Shown piece after piece: positions 1 to 6,612 of a stretch of DNA of 15,014 nt. The position numbers and the translations under genes were made by a program. Location of the stretch: contig JADLCZ010000035.1 in the NCBI GenBank assembly GCA_020846955.1, positions 1 through 15,014 of the forward strand. The letters are read 5' to 3'. The first letter of the stretch is position 1. Each line of letters begins with the position of its first letter. Below the pieces are notes generated by a model. It saw only the letters and a program-made list of their open reading frames with translations. It was not told the origin of the DNA and did no database searches. Origin of the DNA: Candidatus Nomurabacteria bacterium. GTDB lineage: Bacteria; Patescibacteriota; Minisyncoccia; Phycocordibacterales; UBA9973.

Positions 1-1125
1 CTTGAAAAAGAAATCTGGAAAATAGCTGGAACAGAATTTAATATTAATTCCCCAAAACAGTTAGGAGAAGTACTTTTTGACAAAATGGGGCTATCAGTAA
101 AAGGACTGAAGAAGAGTGCAGGAGGGGCACGGTCAACACGCGAAAGCGAATTAGAAAAACTTCGTGAGGGGAATCCAATTATTAGTAAAATATTTGAATA
201 TAGAGAATTACAAAAATTACTCTCTACTTATATAGATACAATCCCTACTCAAGTAGCCGAGGACGGACGACTGCATGCTACATTTAGCCAGACAGGGACA
301 ACCACAGGTAGATTTTCCTCCAACAATCCAAATTTACAAAATATTCCAATCCGTACAGAATTGGGGAAAAATATTCGATACGCTTTTGTTGCAGAACGTG
401 GGTATACACTAATGGCATTTGATTATTCACAAATTGAGCTTCGCATTGCAGCACTCCTCTCGCAGGATGAATATTTTATAAAAGTTTTCCGAGAAGGGAA
501 AGATATTCATAGCGCAGTCGCGATGCGTGTATTTGGGGTAGGAGAGAAAGAAGTAACGAGTGAGATGCGTCGAAGAGCAAAAATTATCAATTTCGGAATC
601 TTGTATGGTATGGGGGTGAACGCTCTCAAAGCAAATCTTGGAGGAGAGAGGAAAGATGCACAAATTTTCTATGATAATTATTTCGCCCAGTTCCCGACAA
701 TAGCACATTACTTGGAGAGCGTAAAAGAATTTGCTCGTGTACATGGGTACACCACAACATTATTTGGGCGACGAAGATATTTCCCTGGAATTAAATCTAG
801 TATTCCATTTATTCGGGCTATGGCTGAGCGTATGGCAATCAACGCTCCTATTCAAGGCACAGCCACTGCAGATATAATCAAGATTGGTATGAAAAATGTG
901 TATGATGCATTAAAAGAAGAGGGCATAGTCCTAGATGTTAGATTAGTGCTCCAAGTACACGATGAATTGGTCTTTGAGGTGAAAAAAGGTTTGGAAGATA
1001 AAGCTAAAATTATAATCGAAAAAGCCTTAAAAAATGCTATACCAAACGAGTTTGTAAGCAACATGCAAACAGTGCCACTAGAGGTGTCTTGTGGGGTAGG
1101 GCAGTCTTGGGGGGAACTTAAATAA
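1..1125 (+). CDS. polA: DNA polymerase I, C-terminal polymerase domain (5' end outside window)
   Basis: Family A DNA polymerase, which fills gaps during repair and Okazaki-fragment processing. The reading frame is open from base 1, so the gene begins upstream; the ATG at 85 is internal. The 374 visible residues cover thumb, fingers and palm. Motif A (DYSQIELR) is at about 421-444 and carries the first metal-binding Asp. Motif B, with RRRAKIINFGILYG, lies at about 568-609 and holds the Lys and Tyr of the O-helix. Motif C (VHDE) is at about 955-966 with the second catalytic Asp. The TTGRFSSNNPNLQNIP segment, typical of the family, is near 298-348. All catalytic residues are intact, so the polymerase should be active. 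Any 5'-nuclease or 3'-exonuclease domain would lie outside the window. Identification is secure. Confidence 0.97.
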   Translation, partial: LEKEIWKIAGTEFNINSPKQLGEVLFDKMGLSVKGLKKSAGGARSTRESELEKLREGNPIISKIFEYRELQKLLSTYIDTIPTQVAEDGRLHATFSQTGTTTGRFSSNNPNLQNIPIRTELGKNIRYAFVAERGYTLMAFDYSQIELRIAALLSQDEYFIKVFREGKDIHSAVAMRVFGVGEKEVTSEMRRRAKIINFGILYGMGVNALKANLGGERKDAQIFYDNYFAQFPTIAHYLESVKEFARVHGYTTTLFGRRRYFPGIKSSIPFIRAMAERMAINAPIQGTATADIIKIGMKNVYDALKEEGIVLDVRLVLQVHDELVFEVKKGLEDKAKIIIEKALKNAIPNEFVSNMQTVPLEVSCGVGQSWGELK

Positions 1126-1158
1126 TTTGATTGTTTAAATATAAATATATTATATAAT

Positions 1159-1190
1159 TAGAACATCGAAGAAGGTGTTCTATTATTTAT
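1159..1190 (+). terminator. Probable terminator after polA
   Basis: A 9-bp stem (1159-1167 with 1174-1182, one G-U pair) closes a GAAGAA loop and is followed by a T-rich but interrupted tract. It lies 33 bases after the polA stop and 17 bases before the next ATG. A TATAAT sequence directly upstream (1153-1158) could be a -10 box for the next gene, in which case the hairpin would instead sit in its leader. Confidence 0.5.
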
Positions 1191-1207
1191 TAATTAATTA
1201 AACTTTT

Positions 1208-3724
1208 ATGATTAAAAATAAAATAGGGTTTCTTGTAGGCACGCTTGTTTTAATATTTTCTGTTTTTATATGTAGCCAAAATGCTCAAGCAGGAGGATCT
1301 TGGCAATTTGTAGGAGATCGTGGTTTCTCTACTGGTAGCGTAGAGCAGACTTATATTGCTACAGATTCAGATTTAAATCAATACGTAGCTTATCGTGACA
1401 ATTCTAAATTAGGCAAATTAACTGTTGCAAAATTGGATATGTCTGACCCCTTTCCAAAATGGAGAACTCTCGGCAAGGCTGGATTTTCTGCTGGTTCAGT
1501 AGGAGGCCCAATGAATGATTATTATTTTTCTTTAAAAATTAATTCAAAAAATGTGCCTTATGTAGCTTTTAGAGATACTACAAAAAAAGAGAGTATCACA
1601 GTGATGAAATATGACATGAGTTTAAAAACCCCTAAGTGGGTTACTGTTGGCAAAGCGGGATTTTCAAGCGGTACTAATTACTTGTCCTTCGGGATTGATT
1701 CAAAAGATCGACTTTATGTTGCAATTCAAGACAGATCTCAATTCAATAATGTAACTGTTTGGATGTATGACACAACTACAATTTCTCCAAAATGGGTAAT
1801 TGTTGGCGGTCCTGGATTTTCTGGCCGAGGGGGAAGTGCTTATCCATCAATAGCATTCGATTCAAACGATGTGCCTTATATTGGTTACTTGGATGTTGAT
1901 GGCAGATCTACAGTTAAAAAATATGACATTTCTACATCTAAATGGCTTGATGTTGGAGTTCCTAGTTTCTCTCAATACGGAGTTTTTGAAATAAACATTG
2001 CTCTTGATTTTACTGATACTCCATATATATATTTTACTGATAGTAATAATAAACCTAATGTCATGAAATTTGACGGTATTGCTTGGAACTATGTTGGGTC
2101 TCCTAGCTTCTCTTTAGGTTATACAATGTCTCCATCATTTGTAATTGATTCACAAAATAATCTTTATGTTGGGTACACAGACGGAGGAAGTAGATTCCAA
2201 GCAACAGTAATGAAATATGACCCTAGTAGTAAATCATGGACCGCTCTAGGACTACCAGGATTTACTCCAGGACCTGATACTGTAGGAAGAACTTCTGTAG
2301 CAGTTGATGATATAGGTGAAGTTTATGTTTCTTTCCAAGATAATTCTGTAAATAGGAAACTTTCAGTTATGAAGTATGAAAACGATGGTAAATCTTGCGA
2401 GAAGGACATAAAGAGCTTTTCTATTAGAGGTAAATATGGAGAGATTGACCAAACAACACACACAATTAATATACGTGTTCCTTATGGCTCAAACTTAACT
2501 TCACTTATTCCAAATATATTACTGTCAGATTATGCAACAGTTAGTCCTAAGTCAAATGTAGTAAATAATTTTATAAAAAATTCTTACTACACAGTAAAAG
2601 CACAAAATAAAAACTGTGTTCAATCTTATAAAGTAAATGTAACAGTAAATCAATGGGAAGAAGTTGGAGGTGTTGGTTTCTCAAAAGTTGATTCAAAAGA
2701 AATATCAATGGACATGGATTCGTACGGTGTGCCATATGTATCCTTTAATGAAAATATTGATTCAAAATATAACGCAATGAGCGTAATGAAGTATAACTCT
2801 TCAGACAATACTTGGTCAGATGTTGGTGCGAGAGGATTTACACCCGGGCAAGCTCTTTCTAGTAATATTGCTATAGATAAATATGGAGTTCCGTATGTTT
2901 CCTACAGTGATGGTACAAAAAATACAAAACTTTCTGTGATGTTTTATGACAAAGCAACCTCTTCTTGGTACAATATTGGTGCCCCTGGATTTTCTACAAA
3001 CGGTGTCCAATGGACGAAAATTGCTTTTGATGTAGCAGGTAAACCGTACGTAGTTTTTTCTGAAGACAACAGTCAAGGATTAAATCCAAAACTTAGTGTT
3101 ATGAAATGGAATGGTACTTCATGGGTCTATGTTGGTAATAGTAGATTTGGTGGAGTTGGAAGTGGTCAAGATGATAAAGTTGCGTACACAAGTATAGTAT
3201 TTGATAATAACGGGATACCTTATGTTGTATATGTAGATAGTGTAGATGAAAAACCAACAGTAAAAAAGTTTAATGGTAAAACTTGGATTGATGTAGGTAA
3301 TACAAGCTTCACTCCAGGTGTCGCAGAAACAACATCAATCGCTATCGGCACAGGCAATATTCCGTATGTAGCATTTAAAGATGTAGCAAATGGTAATAAG
3401 GCAAGTGTTATGAAGCTTGATACAAAAACTAATAAATGGGTTTTTGTAAACAAAGAAGGATTCTCTCCAACCGAGGCATATAATATTTACCTCAAGATAT
3501 ATAATGGTATACCTTATGTAGCATTCAATTCCGACTACAATGCGGGAGCACGAGTTACTGTTATGAAAGTAAATGGTACTAATTGGATCCCTGTGTATAA
3601 TACAGACTTCTCTGATGGAGCAGCTAGCGTACAATCACTAGTAATGAATAAAAAAGGGACGCCTTATGTTGCCTATCAAGATATGGTCAATAAATATGCT
3701 GCTACTGTAATGAGGCATCCATAA
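1208..3724 (+). CDS. Secreted protein of 14 repeats, predicted double beta-propeller
   Basis: The 838-residue protein starts with a signal peptide: Lys at 3 and 5, a hydrophobic core at about 7-22, then SQNAQA before a likely cut near residue 28. The rest is 14 repeats of 45-60 residues. Each opens with W..VG..GFS, continues through a D....PYVAF.D segment, and closes with a TVMKYD-like strand. Repeat-initial Trp are at residues 32, 85, 144, 196, 246, 293, 344, then 483, 536, 587, 639, 693, 744 and 793. The gap at about 397-482 is a different domain with Cys397 and Cys470, resembling the Ig-like/DUF5018-type strand domains of surface proteins. Two seven-bladed propellers joined by a linker domain is the simplest reading. 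No enzymatic motif, LPXTG or C-terminal anchor is visible. It is probably exported and may bind polymers or other cells; that role is inference. Confidence 0.85.
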   Translation: MIKNKIGFLVGTLVLIFSVFICSQNAQAGGSWQFVGDRGFSTGSVEQTYIATDSDLNQYVAYRDNSKLGKLTVAKLDMSDPFPKWRTLGKAGFSAGSVGGPMNDYYFSLKINSKNVPYVAFRDTTKKESITVMKYDMSLKTPKWVTVGKAGFSSGTNYLSFGIDSKDRLYVAIQDRSQFNNVTVWMYDTTTISPKWVIVGGPGFSGRGGSAYPSIAFDSNDVPYIGYLDVDGRSTVKKYDISTSKWLDVGVPSFSQYGVFEINIALDFTDTPYIYFTDSNNKPNVMKFDGIAWNYVGSPSFSLGYTMSPSFVIDSQNNLYVGYTDGGSRFQATVMKYDPSSKSWTALGLPGFTPGPDTVGRTSVAVDDIGEVYVSFQDNSVNRKLSVMKYENDGKSCEKDIKSFSIRGKYGEIDQTTHTINIRVPYGSNLTSLIPNILLSDYATVSPKSNVVNNFIKNSYYTVKAQNKNCVQSYKVNVTVNQWEEVGGVGFSKVDSKEISMDMDSYGVPYVSFNENIDSKYNAMSVMKYNSSDNTWSDVGARGFTPGQALSSNIAIDKYGVPYVSYSDGTKNTKLSVMFYDKATSSWYNIGAPGFSTNGVQWTKIAFDVAGKPYVVFSEDNSQGLNPKLSVMKWNGTSWVYVGNSRFGGVGSGQDDKVAYTSIVFDNNGIPYVVYVDSVDEKPTVKKFNGKTWIDVGNTSFTPGVAETTSIAIGTGNIPYVAFKDVANGNKASVMKLDTKTNKWVFVNKEGFSPTEAYNIYLKIYNGIPYVAFNSDYNAGARVTVMKVNGTNWIPVYNTDFSDGAASVQSLVMNKKGTPYVAYQDMVNKYAATVMRHP
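1301..3721 (+). repeat. Fourteen degenerate ~50-codon repeats (7 + 7)
   Basis: These are the coding repeats of the secreted protein above. Repeats 1-7 occupy about 1301-2395 and repeats 8-14 about 2654-3721. The intervening 258 bases encode a non-repeat domain. The copies are diverged (conserved W, GFS/GFT, PYV, VMK positions only), so this is an old protein repeat and not a recent DNA expansion. Confidence 0.85.
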
Positions 3725-3745
3725 AGTATTATTGAACAGTCTATT

Positions 3746-3777
3746 ACAAAAGCCCTGAAAGGGGCTTTTGTGTTTTT
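3746..3777 (+). terminator. Rho-independent terminator
   Basis: A perfect 10-bp stem (3746-3755 with 3762-3771) has a six-base loop and is followed by GTTTTT. It begins 22 bases after the stop of the repeat protein and separates it from the next transcription unit. Confidence 0.9.
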
Positions 3778-3805
3778 AAAGGAGGCTAGTATTTTATAAA
3801 ATATG

Positions 3806-3814
3806 TGGTAAAAT
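3806..3814 (+). promoter_or_regulatory. Extended -10 promoter of a probably leaderless mRNA
   Basis: TGGTAAAAT fits an extended -10 element (TG-n-TAnnnT). Only six bases separate it from the ATG at 3821, so transcription should start at or next to that ATG. No Shine-Dalgarno sequence is present. Confidence 0.55.
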
Positions 3815-3820
3815 TGTGGT

Positions 3821-4297
3821 ATGAATAAAGCTTGTCAAAAAACAGGGATGGTTCACGTAATACTATCCCGATCATACAGTGTTTATTTGTTTTGTGTAAT
3901 AATTGGGTTGATACTAGAAATGATTTACCCATTAAACATATCAAACATTTTTTATTCCAACTTAGGATTTATTTTTATGTGTGTGGGAACAATATTTATA
4001 TATTGGGCTCAGAGTACATCAAGCACCTCAAAGAAAAAGTTTCTTGCGAACACCAATGCTCCTCGCAATTTTGCGCTCGGCCCATATAAGTATTCTCGTA
4101 ACCCAACCCATATTGGATTATTGCTCGTTTGTTTTGGTTTCGGATTTATGATTGGATCATTTTTTGTAATAATATTAACCATTTTTTCTTTTGTTATTAC
4201 AAAGCTCATTTTTCTACCAAAAGAAGAAGGTCTATTGGAAAAGAAATACGGTGAGATTTATACAAAATACAAAAGTGCAGTTAAAACTTGGATATGA
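3821..4297 (+). CDS. ICMT/PEMT-like integral membrane methyltransferase
   Basis: A 158-residue membrane protein of the isoprenylcysteine carboxyl methyltransferase / phospholipid methyltransferase family. Hydrophobic segments lie at roughly residues 16-33, 38-60 and 98-134; the last is probably a hairpin of two helices. The family signature is present: GPYKYSRNPTHIG at about 87-99, the SAM-binding RNP segment, followed after the last helix by the E-E-x2-L-x3-Y-G-x2-Y-x2-Y element near the C terminus. Members use S-adenosylmethionine to methylate lipid or small substrates at the membrane; the substrate cannot be told here. The ATG at 3821 fits the -10 element just upstream. Its TGA stop overlaps the next gene's ATG, so the two are probably co-transcribed and translationally coupled. 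Confidence 0.85.
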   Translation: MNKACQKTGMVHVILSRSYSVYLFCVIIGLILEMIYPLNISNIFYSNLGFIFMCVGTIFIYWAQSTSSTSKKKFLANTNAPRNFALGPYKYSRNPTHIGLLLVCFGFGFMIGSFFVIILTIFSFVITKLIFLPKEEGLLEKKYGEIYTKYKSAVKTWI

Positions 4298-4926
4298 TAT
4301 ATCTAATTTACGGTAATGATAATATAAAAAAAAGTGCCAATATTAAAGAAATTGCAGATGGAGCAAGTATAGTAAGAATACCTATTGACCAAATTACAAA
4401 CAATGCACTTTTAACACTAGCAAAACAATCCGACCTTTTTGGCAATACACCAACTACCGTTATAGAAAATGCTATAACTGGAGATGAAAATATTTTCAAC
4501 GATGATATACTAAAAAGCTTAAAAGAATCAATTAATGTATTTATATTTTTGGAAGATACTCTAACCCAGGTACAAATAAAGAAATACAAGAAATACTTAG
4601 AGGACACAATTCTGTGTGAGAAGAAGGAAATATCAAAACCCAAAGTAAATGCATTTGTAATAGCCGATATGTTTGGCAAACGCGACAAAGTTGGCACATG
4701 GACTACATATCTAGACTTGGTAGAAAAAGGGGAGGCCCCCGAAGCAATCTCGGGTATGCTCTTTTGGAAAATCAAGACATTGTTACTTGCTCGTAGTGTA
4801 AAACCGTACTCAAAAAGGGAGCTTGAGCTTGCATCATCACAATTGGTAGATATTTATCACAAAGCGCATGCAGGTGACACAGATATGAAGGTGGCCCTCG
4901 AGCAATTTATCCTTTCTACTATTTAA
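4294..4926 (+). CDS. DNA polymerase III delta-subunit-like protein (short form)
   Basis: A 210-residue protein resembling HolA, the clamp-loader delta subunit that opens the sliding clamp. The N terminus MIYLIYGNDNIKK matches the strand-plus-loop start of delta proteins. It is followed by a DLFG..PTTVIENA segment that corresponds to the second strand region of domain I. The C-terminal part (KIKTLLLARS to the end, with a YHKAHAGDTDMKVALEQFILS helix) matches the helical collar seen in delta. At 210 residues it is well below the usual ~330-340, as for many reduced CPR proteins, and no Walker motif is seen, as expected for delta. I chose ATG 4294, which overlaps the upstream TGA, over an in-frame TTG at 4288. 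Identification as holA-like is probable, not certain. Confidence 0.7.
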   Translation: MIYLIYGNDNIKKSANIKEIADGASIVRIPIDQITNNALLTLAKQSDLFGNTPTTVIENAITGDENIFNDDILKSLKESINVFIFLEDTLTQVQIKKYKKYLEDTILCEKKEISKPKVNAFVIADMFGKRDKVGTWTTYLDLVEKGEAPEAISGMLFWKIKTLLLARSVKPYSKRELELASSQLVDIYHKAHAGDTDMKVALEQFILSTI

Positions 4927-4934
4927 AAAATTGA

Positions 4935-5134
4935 AATAAGAAAAGGCCTGACATATGCTACCTTATTCCAGTGTGGTTAAAGTAAGACATGTCAGGCCTT
5001 TTGCCTTTTAAAATAAAGATCAGTTGATAGTAACTCTATCAAAAATACTACCGCATTTTTATATTTATTCACGACCCAAAATTATATTTCCCTTTTCGTG
5101 GGACACGTTGGCTGAATATCTATAAAATTTATTT
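4935..5134 (-). ncRNA. Candidate leftward noncoding RNA (~190 nt)
   Basis: The predicted transcript runs from about 5134, seven bases after the TATAAT of the leftward promoter, to the hairpin at 4941-5002. It carries no convincing reading frame: the longest ATG frame is about 25 codons and its ATG overlaps the -10 box. It can form a 7-bp hairpin (5024-5030 with 5036-5042, five-base loop). I do not recognise an RNA family. The main support is the pairing of a good promoter with a good terminator at a plausible sRNA length. Confidence 0.4.
4941..5010. terminator. Large bidirectional terminator hairpin
   Basis: A perfect 14-bp inverted repeat (4941-4954 with 4989-5002) encloses a 34-base loop that can itself form a short stem (4962-4966 with 4982-4986). 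Each outer arm ends in a run of four T on its own strand, so it can stop transcription from the delta-like gene (+) and from the leftward promoter at 5141-5169 (-). Confidence 0.75.
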
Positions 5135-5140
5135 GTATAC

Positions 5141-5169
5141 ATTATAACCCCTAGACCGTGTATAAGCAA
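5141..5169 (-). promoter_or_regulatory. Leftward sigma70-type promoter
   Basis: On the minus strand TTGCTT (5164-5169) and a perfect TATAAT (5141-5146) are separated by exactly 17 bases. This is the best -35/-10 pair in the window. It points away from the methyltransferase operon into the gene-free spacer. Confidence 0.7.
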
Positions 5170-5177
5170 CTAATAAC

Positions 5178-5186
5178 TGTGGATAA
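5178..5186 (-). promoter_or_regulatory. Perfect DnaA-box-type 9-mer
   Basis: TTATCCACA on the minus strand, nine bases upstream of the -35 box of the leftward promoter. Only one perfect box is seen, with no cluster or DUE-like array next to it, so it is more likely a regulatory site or chance than an origin. Confidence 0.35.
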
Positions 5187-5219
5187 AGAGAATTTGGGTG
5201 TTTTTTGTGGTCACAGATA

Positions 5220-5349
5220 ATTTTCTCGCCGACGCTCAAAAATTTCCGCGACCCCGGCTCGGCTATTTTCTCTACTGAGAAAATCAAGCCTGCGCCCCGC
5301 ACAGCTAAAAAACCTGCAGAAGTGCAGGTTTTTTTAACGCTGTGCAGGG
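5220..5349 (+). other. GC-rich structured block with competing stems
   Basis: The octamer ATTTTCTC occurs at 5220-5227 and 5265-5272; its complement GAGAAAAT is at 5277-5284. The complement can close a local 8-bp hairpin with a four-base loop, or pair with the distant copy and so enclose the GCCGA/TCGGC stem (5228-5232 with 5259-5263). A terminator follows at 5307-5335. It is wrapped in an outer 11-base inverted repeat with one mismatch (5295-5305 with 5339-5349). The arrangement looks like a regulatory or noncoding RNA ending in a terminator, but I see no clear rightward promoter. Confidence 0.4.
5307..5335 (+). terminator. Strong rho-independent terminator
   Basis: A perfect 12-bp stem (5307-5318 with 5323-5334) has a GAAG loop and a run of seven T. 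The A-run on the 5' side makes it work in both directions. It insulates the methyltransferase operon from anything read in from the left. Confidence 0.85.
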
Positions 5350-5492
5350 AACAGGATTTAATTATAACCATATTTTCCGACCGTTCATATATGGAGAGTT
5401 TATATAATAAGTTGCTATTTATCAAGGCTATGCAGAAAGAGGAATTAGCTACTTAACTAAGAATACCACACTAATTCATCTAGTATAGGGCC

Positions 5493-5520
5493 AGCTTTTT
5501 CTAAAGCTTCCTGATATAAT
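5493..5520 (+). promoter_or_regulatory. Promoter and dyad of the restriction-modification operon
   Basis: TGATATAAT (5512-5520) is a perfect extended -10. The ATG at 5527 follows after six bases, so the mRNA should be leaderless. Where the -35 would lie there is a perfect dyad, AGCTTT-ttct-AAAGCT (5493-5508), which could bind a repressor or activator. The dyad is short, so its role is inference. The remaining stretch 5350-5492 shows nothing else beyond a TATAAT at 5403-5408. Confidence 0.6.
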
Positions 5521-5526
5521 AAAAGC

Positions 5527-6612
5527 ATGGTCAAGAACAAAAAAATTACAGTCGTTGATTTATTCAGTGGATGCGGTGGTTTATCCAAGGGATTTCTTGA
5601 TGCCGGCTATGATGTGATTTTGGGAGTAGACAACGATGCTCCCTCTTTGGAAACATTTAAGGCAAATCATGGGGATAGTAAGATTCTTAATGCTGACCTT
5701 TTTGATAAAAACGCAATAAAAGAAATAAAAAAAATGGCGGGTAGTAAAGTAGATGTTCTTGTTGGAGGTCCTCCTTGTCAAGGCTTTTCACTTACGGGAA
5801 CACGTAACTTCAACGACAAAAGAAATCGCTTATATCTTTCATTTATTGAAGCTGTTGAAGAATTAAAACCAGAGGCTTTTCTTATAGAAAATGTTCCGGG
5901 TCTTGTAAGAATGTATGACGGTGCTGTAAAAGACGAAATCATAAGGCGCTTAAGTAAAATTGGATATAATGTTGAGTGGAAAATACTGTCCGCTGCTGAT
6001 TATGGAGTTCCTCAACTAAGGACAAGAGTTGTTTTTGTTGGTCTGCGCAAGAAGTACGGGAAGTTTGTATTTCCAAAACCCACCAATACTCCAGAAAATT
6101 ATGTGACATCTTCAGACGCAATAAGTGACTTGCCTGCCCTTGAGAATGATTTGGGCGAAGAAAAAAGTGAATATAAGAAAACTGCACTTACAGATTATCA
6201 GAAAAAAATGAGAAAAAGTGCCAAGCATTTATATAATCATGTATCTACAAAACATACTGATATGGTTAAATCTGTGATTTCGTTGGTACCAGAAGGTGGC
6301 AACCATAAGGACTTACCACCAGGAGTAGGAACAAGTAGAAATTTCAATGAGGCTTGGACAAGATATCACAGCAAAAAGCCTTCAAAAACAATTGACACAG
6401 GACACAGAAACCATTTTCACTATAAGTACAATAGAATACCTACAGTAAGAGAAAATGCTCGTTTACAATCTTTCCCAGACGACTTTATTTTTATGGGAAC
6501 TAGGACACAGCAAAACCGACAGGTTGGTAATGCAGTTCCCCCAATTTTAGGTTATCATATAGGTAGGCAGCTTATGTCTTTCCTTAATAAAAAAAATGAA
6601 GACAAAAAGTAA
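5527..6612 (+). CDS. DNA (cytosine-5) methyltransferase, first of two
   Basis: Transfers a methyl group from S-adenosylmethionine to C5 of cytosine in duplex DNA. All core motifs of the Dcm/HhaI class are present in order in the 361-residue protein. Motif I is DLFSGCGG (11-18). Motif IV is GGPPCQGFS (80-88) with nucleophile Cys84. Motif VI is ENV (121-123), and motif VIII is QLRTR (163-167). A target-recognition region follows at about 175-300, then motif IX ARLQSFPD (311-318) and motif X GNAVPP (334-339). The length is normal for a stand-alone enzyme. There is no N-terminal HTH, so no built-in autoregulation is visible. It overlaps the next gene by 17 bases and heads the operon. The recognition sequence cannot be read from the protein. 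Confidence 0.95.
   Translation: MVKNKKITVVDLFSGCGGLSKGFLDAGYDVILGVDNDAPSLETFKANHGDSKILNADLFDKNAIKEIKKMAGSKVDVLVGGPPCQGFSLTGTRNFNDKRNRLYLSFIEAVEELKPEAFLIENVPGLVRMYDGAVKDEIIRRLSKIGYNVEWKILSAADYGVPQLRTRVVFVGLRKKYGKFVFPKPTNTPENYVTSSDAISDLPALENDLGEEKSEYKKTALTDYQKKMRKSAKHLYNHVSTKHTDMVKSVISLVPEGGNHKDLPPGVGTSRNFNEAWTRYHSKKPSKTIDTGHRNHFHYKYNRIPTVRENARLQSFPDDFIFMGTRTQQNRQVGNAVPPILGYHIGRQLMSFLNKKNEDKK

Noticed and set aside
3832..4089. 85-codon frame inside the membrane methyltransferase gene
   Set aside because: It is a shadow frame; the overlapping 158-residue frame has the full ICMT/PEMT signature.
5178..5186. Replication origin marked by a DnaA box
   Set aside because: Only one perfect box is present, with no cluster, no dnaA/dnaN neighbour and no clear AT-rich unwinding array beside it.
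5129..5425. 98-codon minus-strand open frame through the spacer
   Set aside because: It reads through the terminator hairpin and the leftward promoter, ends next to the -10 box and has no recognisable domain. The openness comes from structured, GC-rich noncoding sequence.
5205..5456. 83-codon plus-strand open frame with a TTG start
   Set aside because: It crosses the perfect terminator at 5307-5335 and has no promoter, Shine-Dalgarno sequence or protein similarity that I can see.
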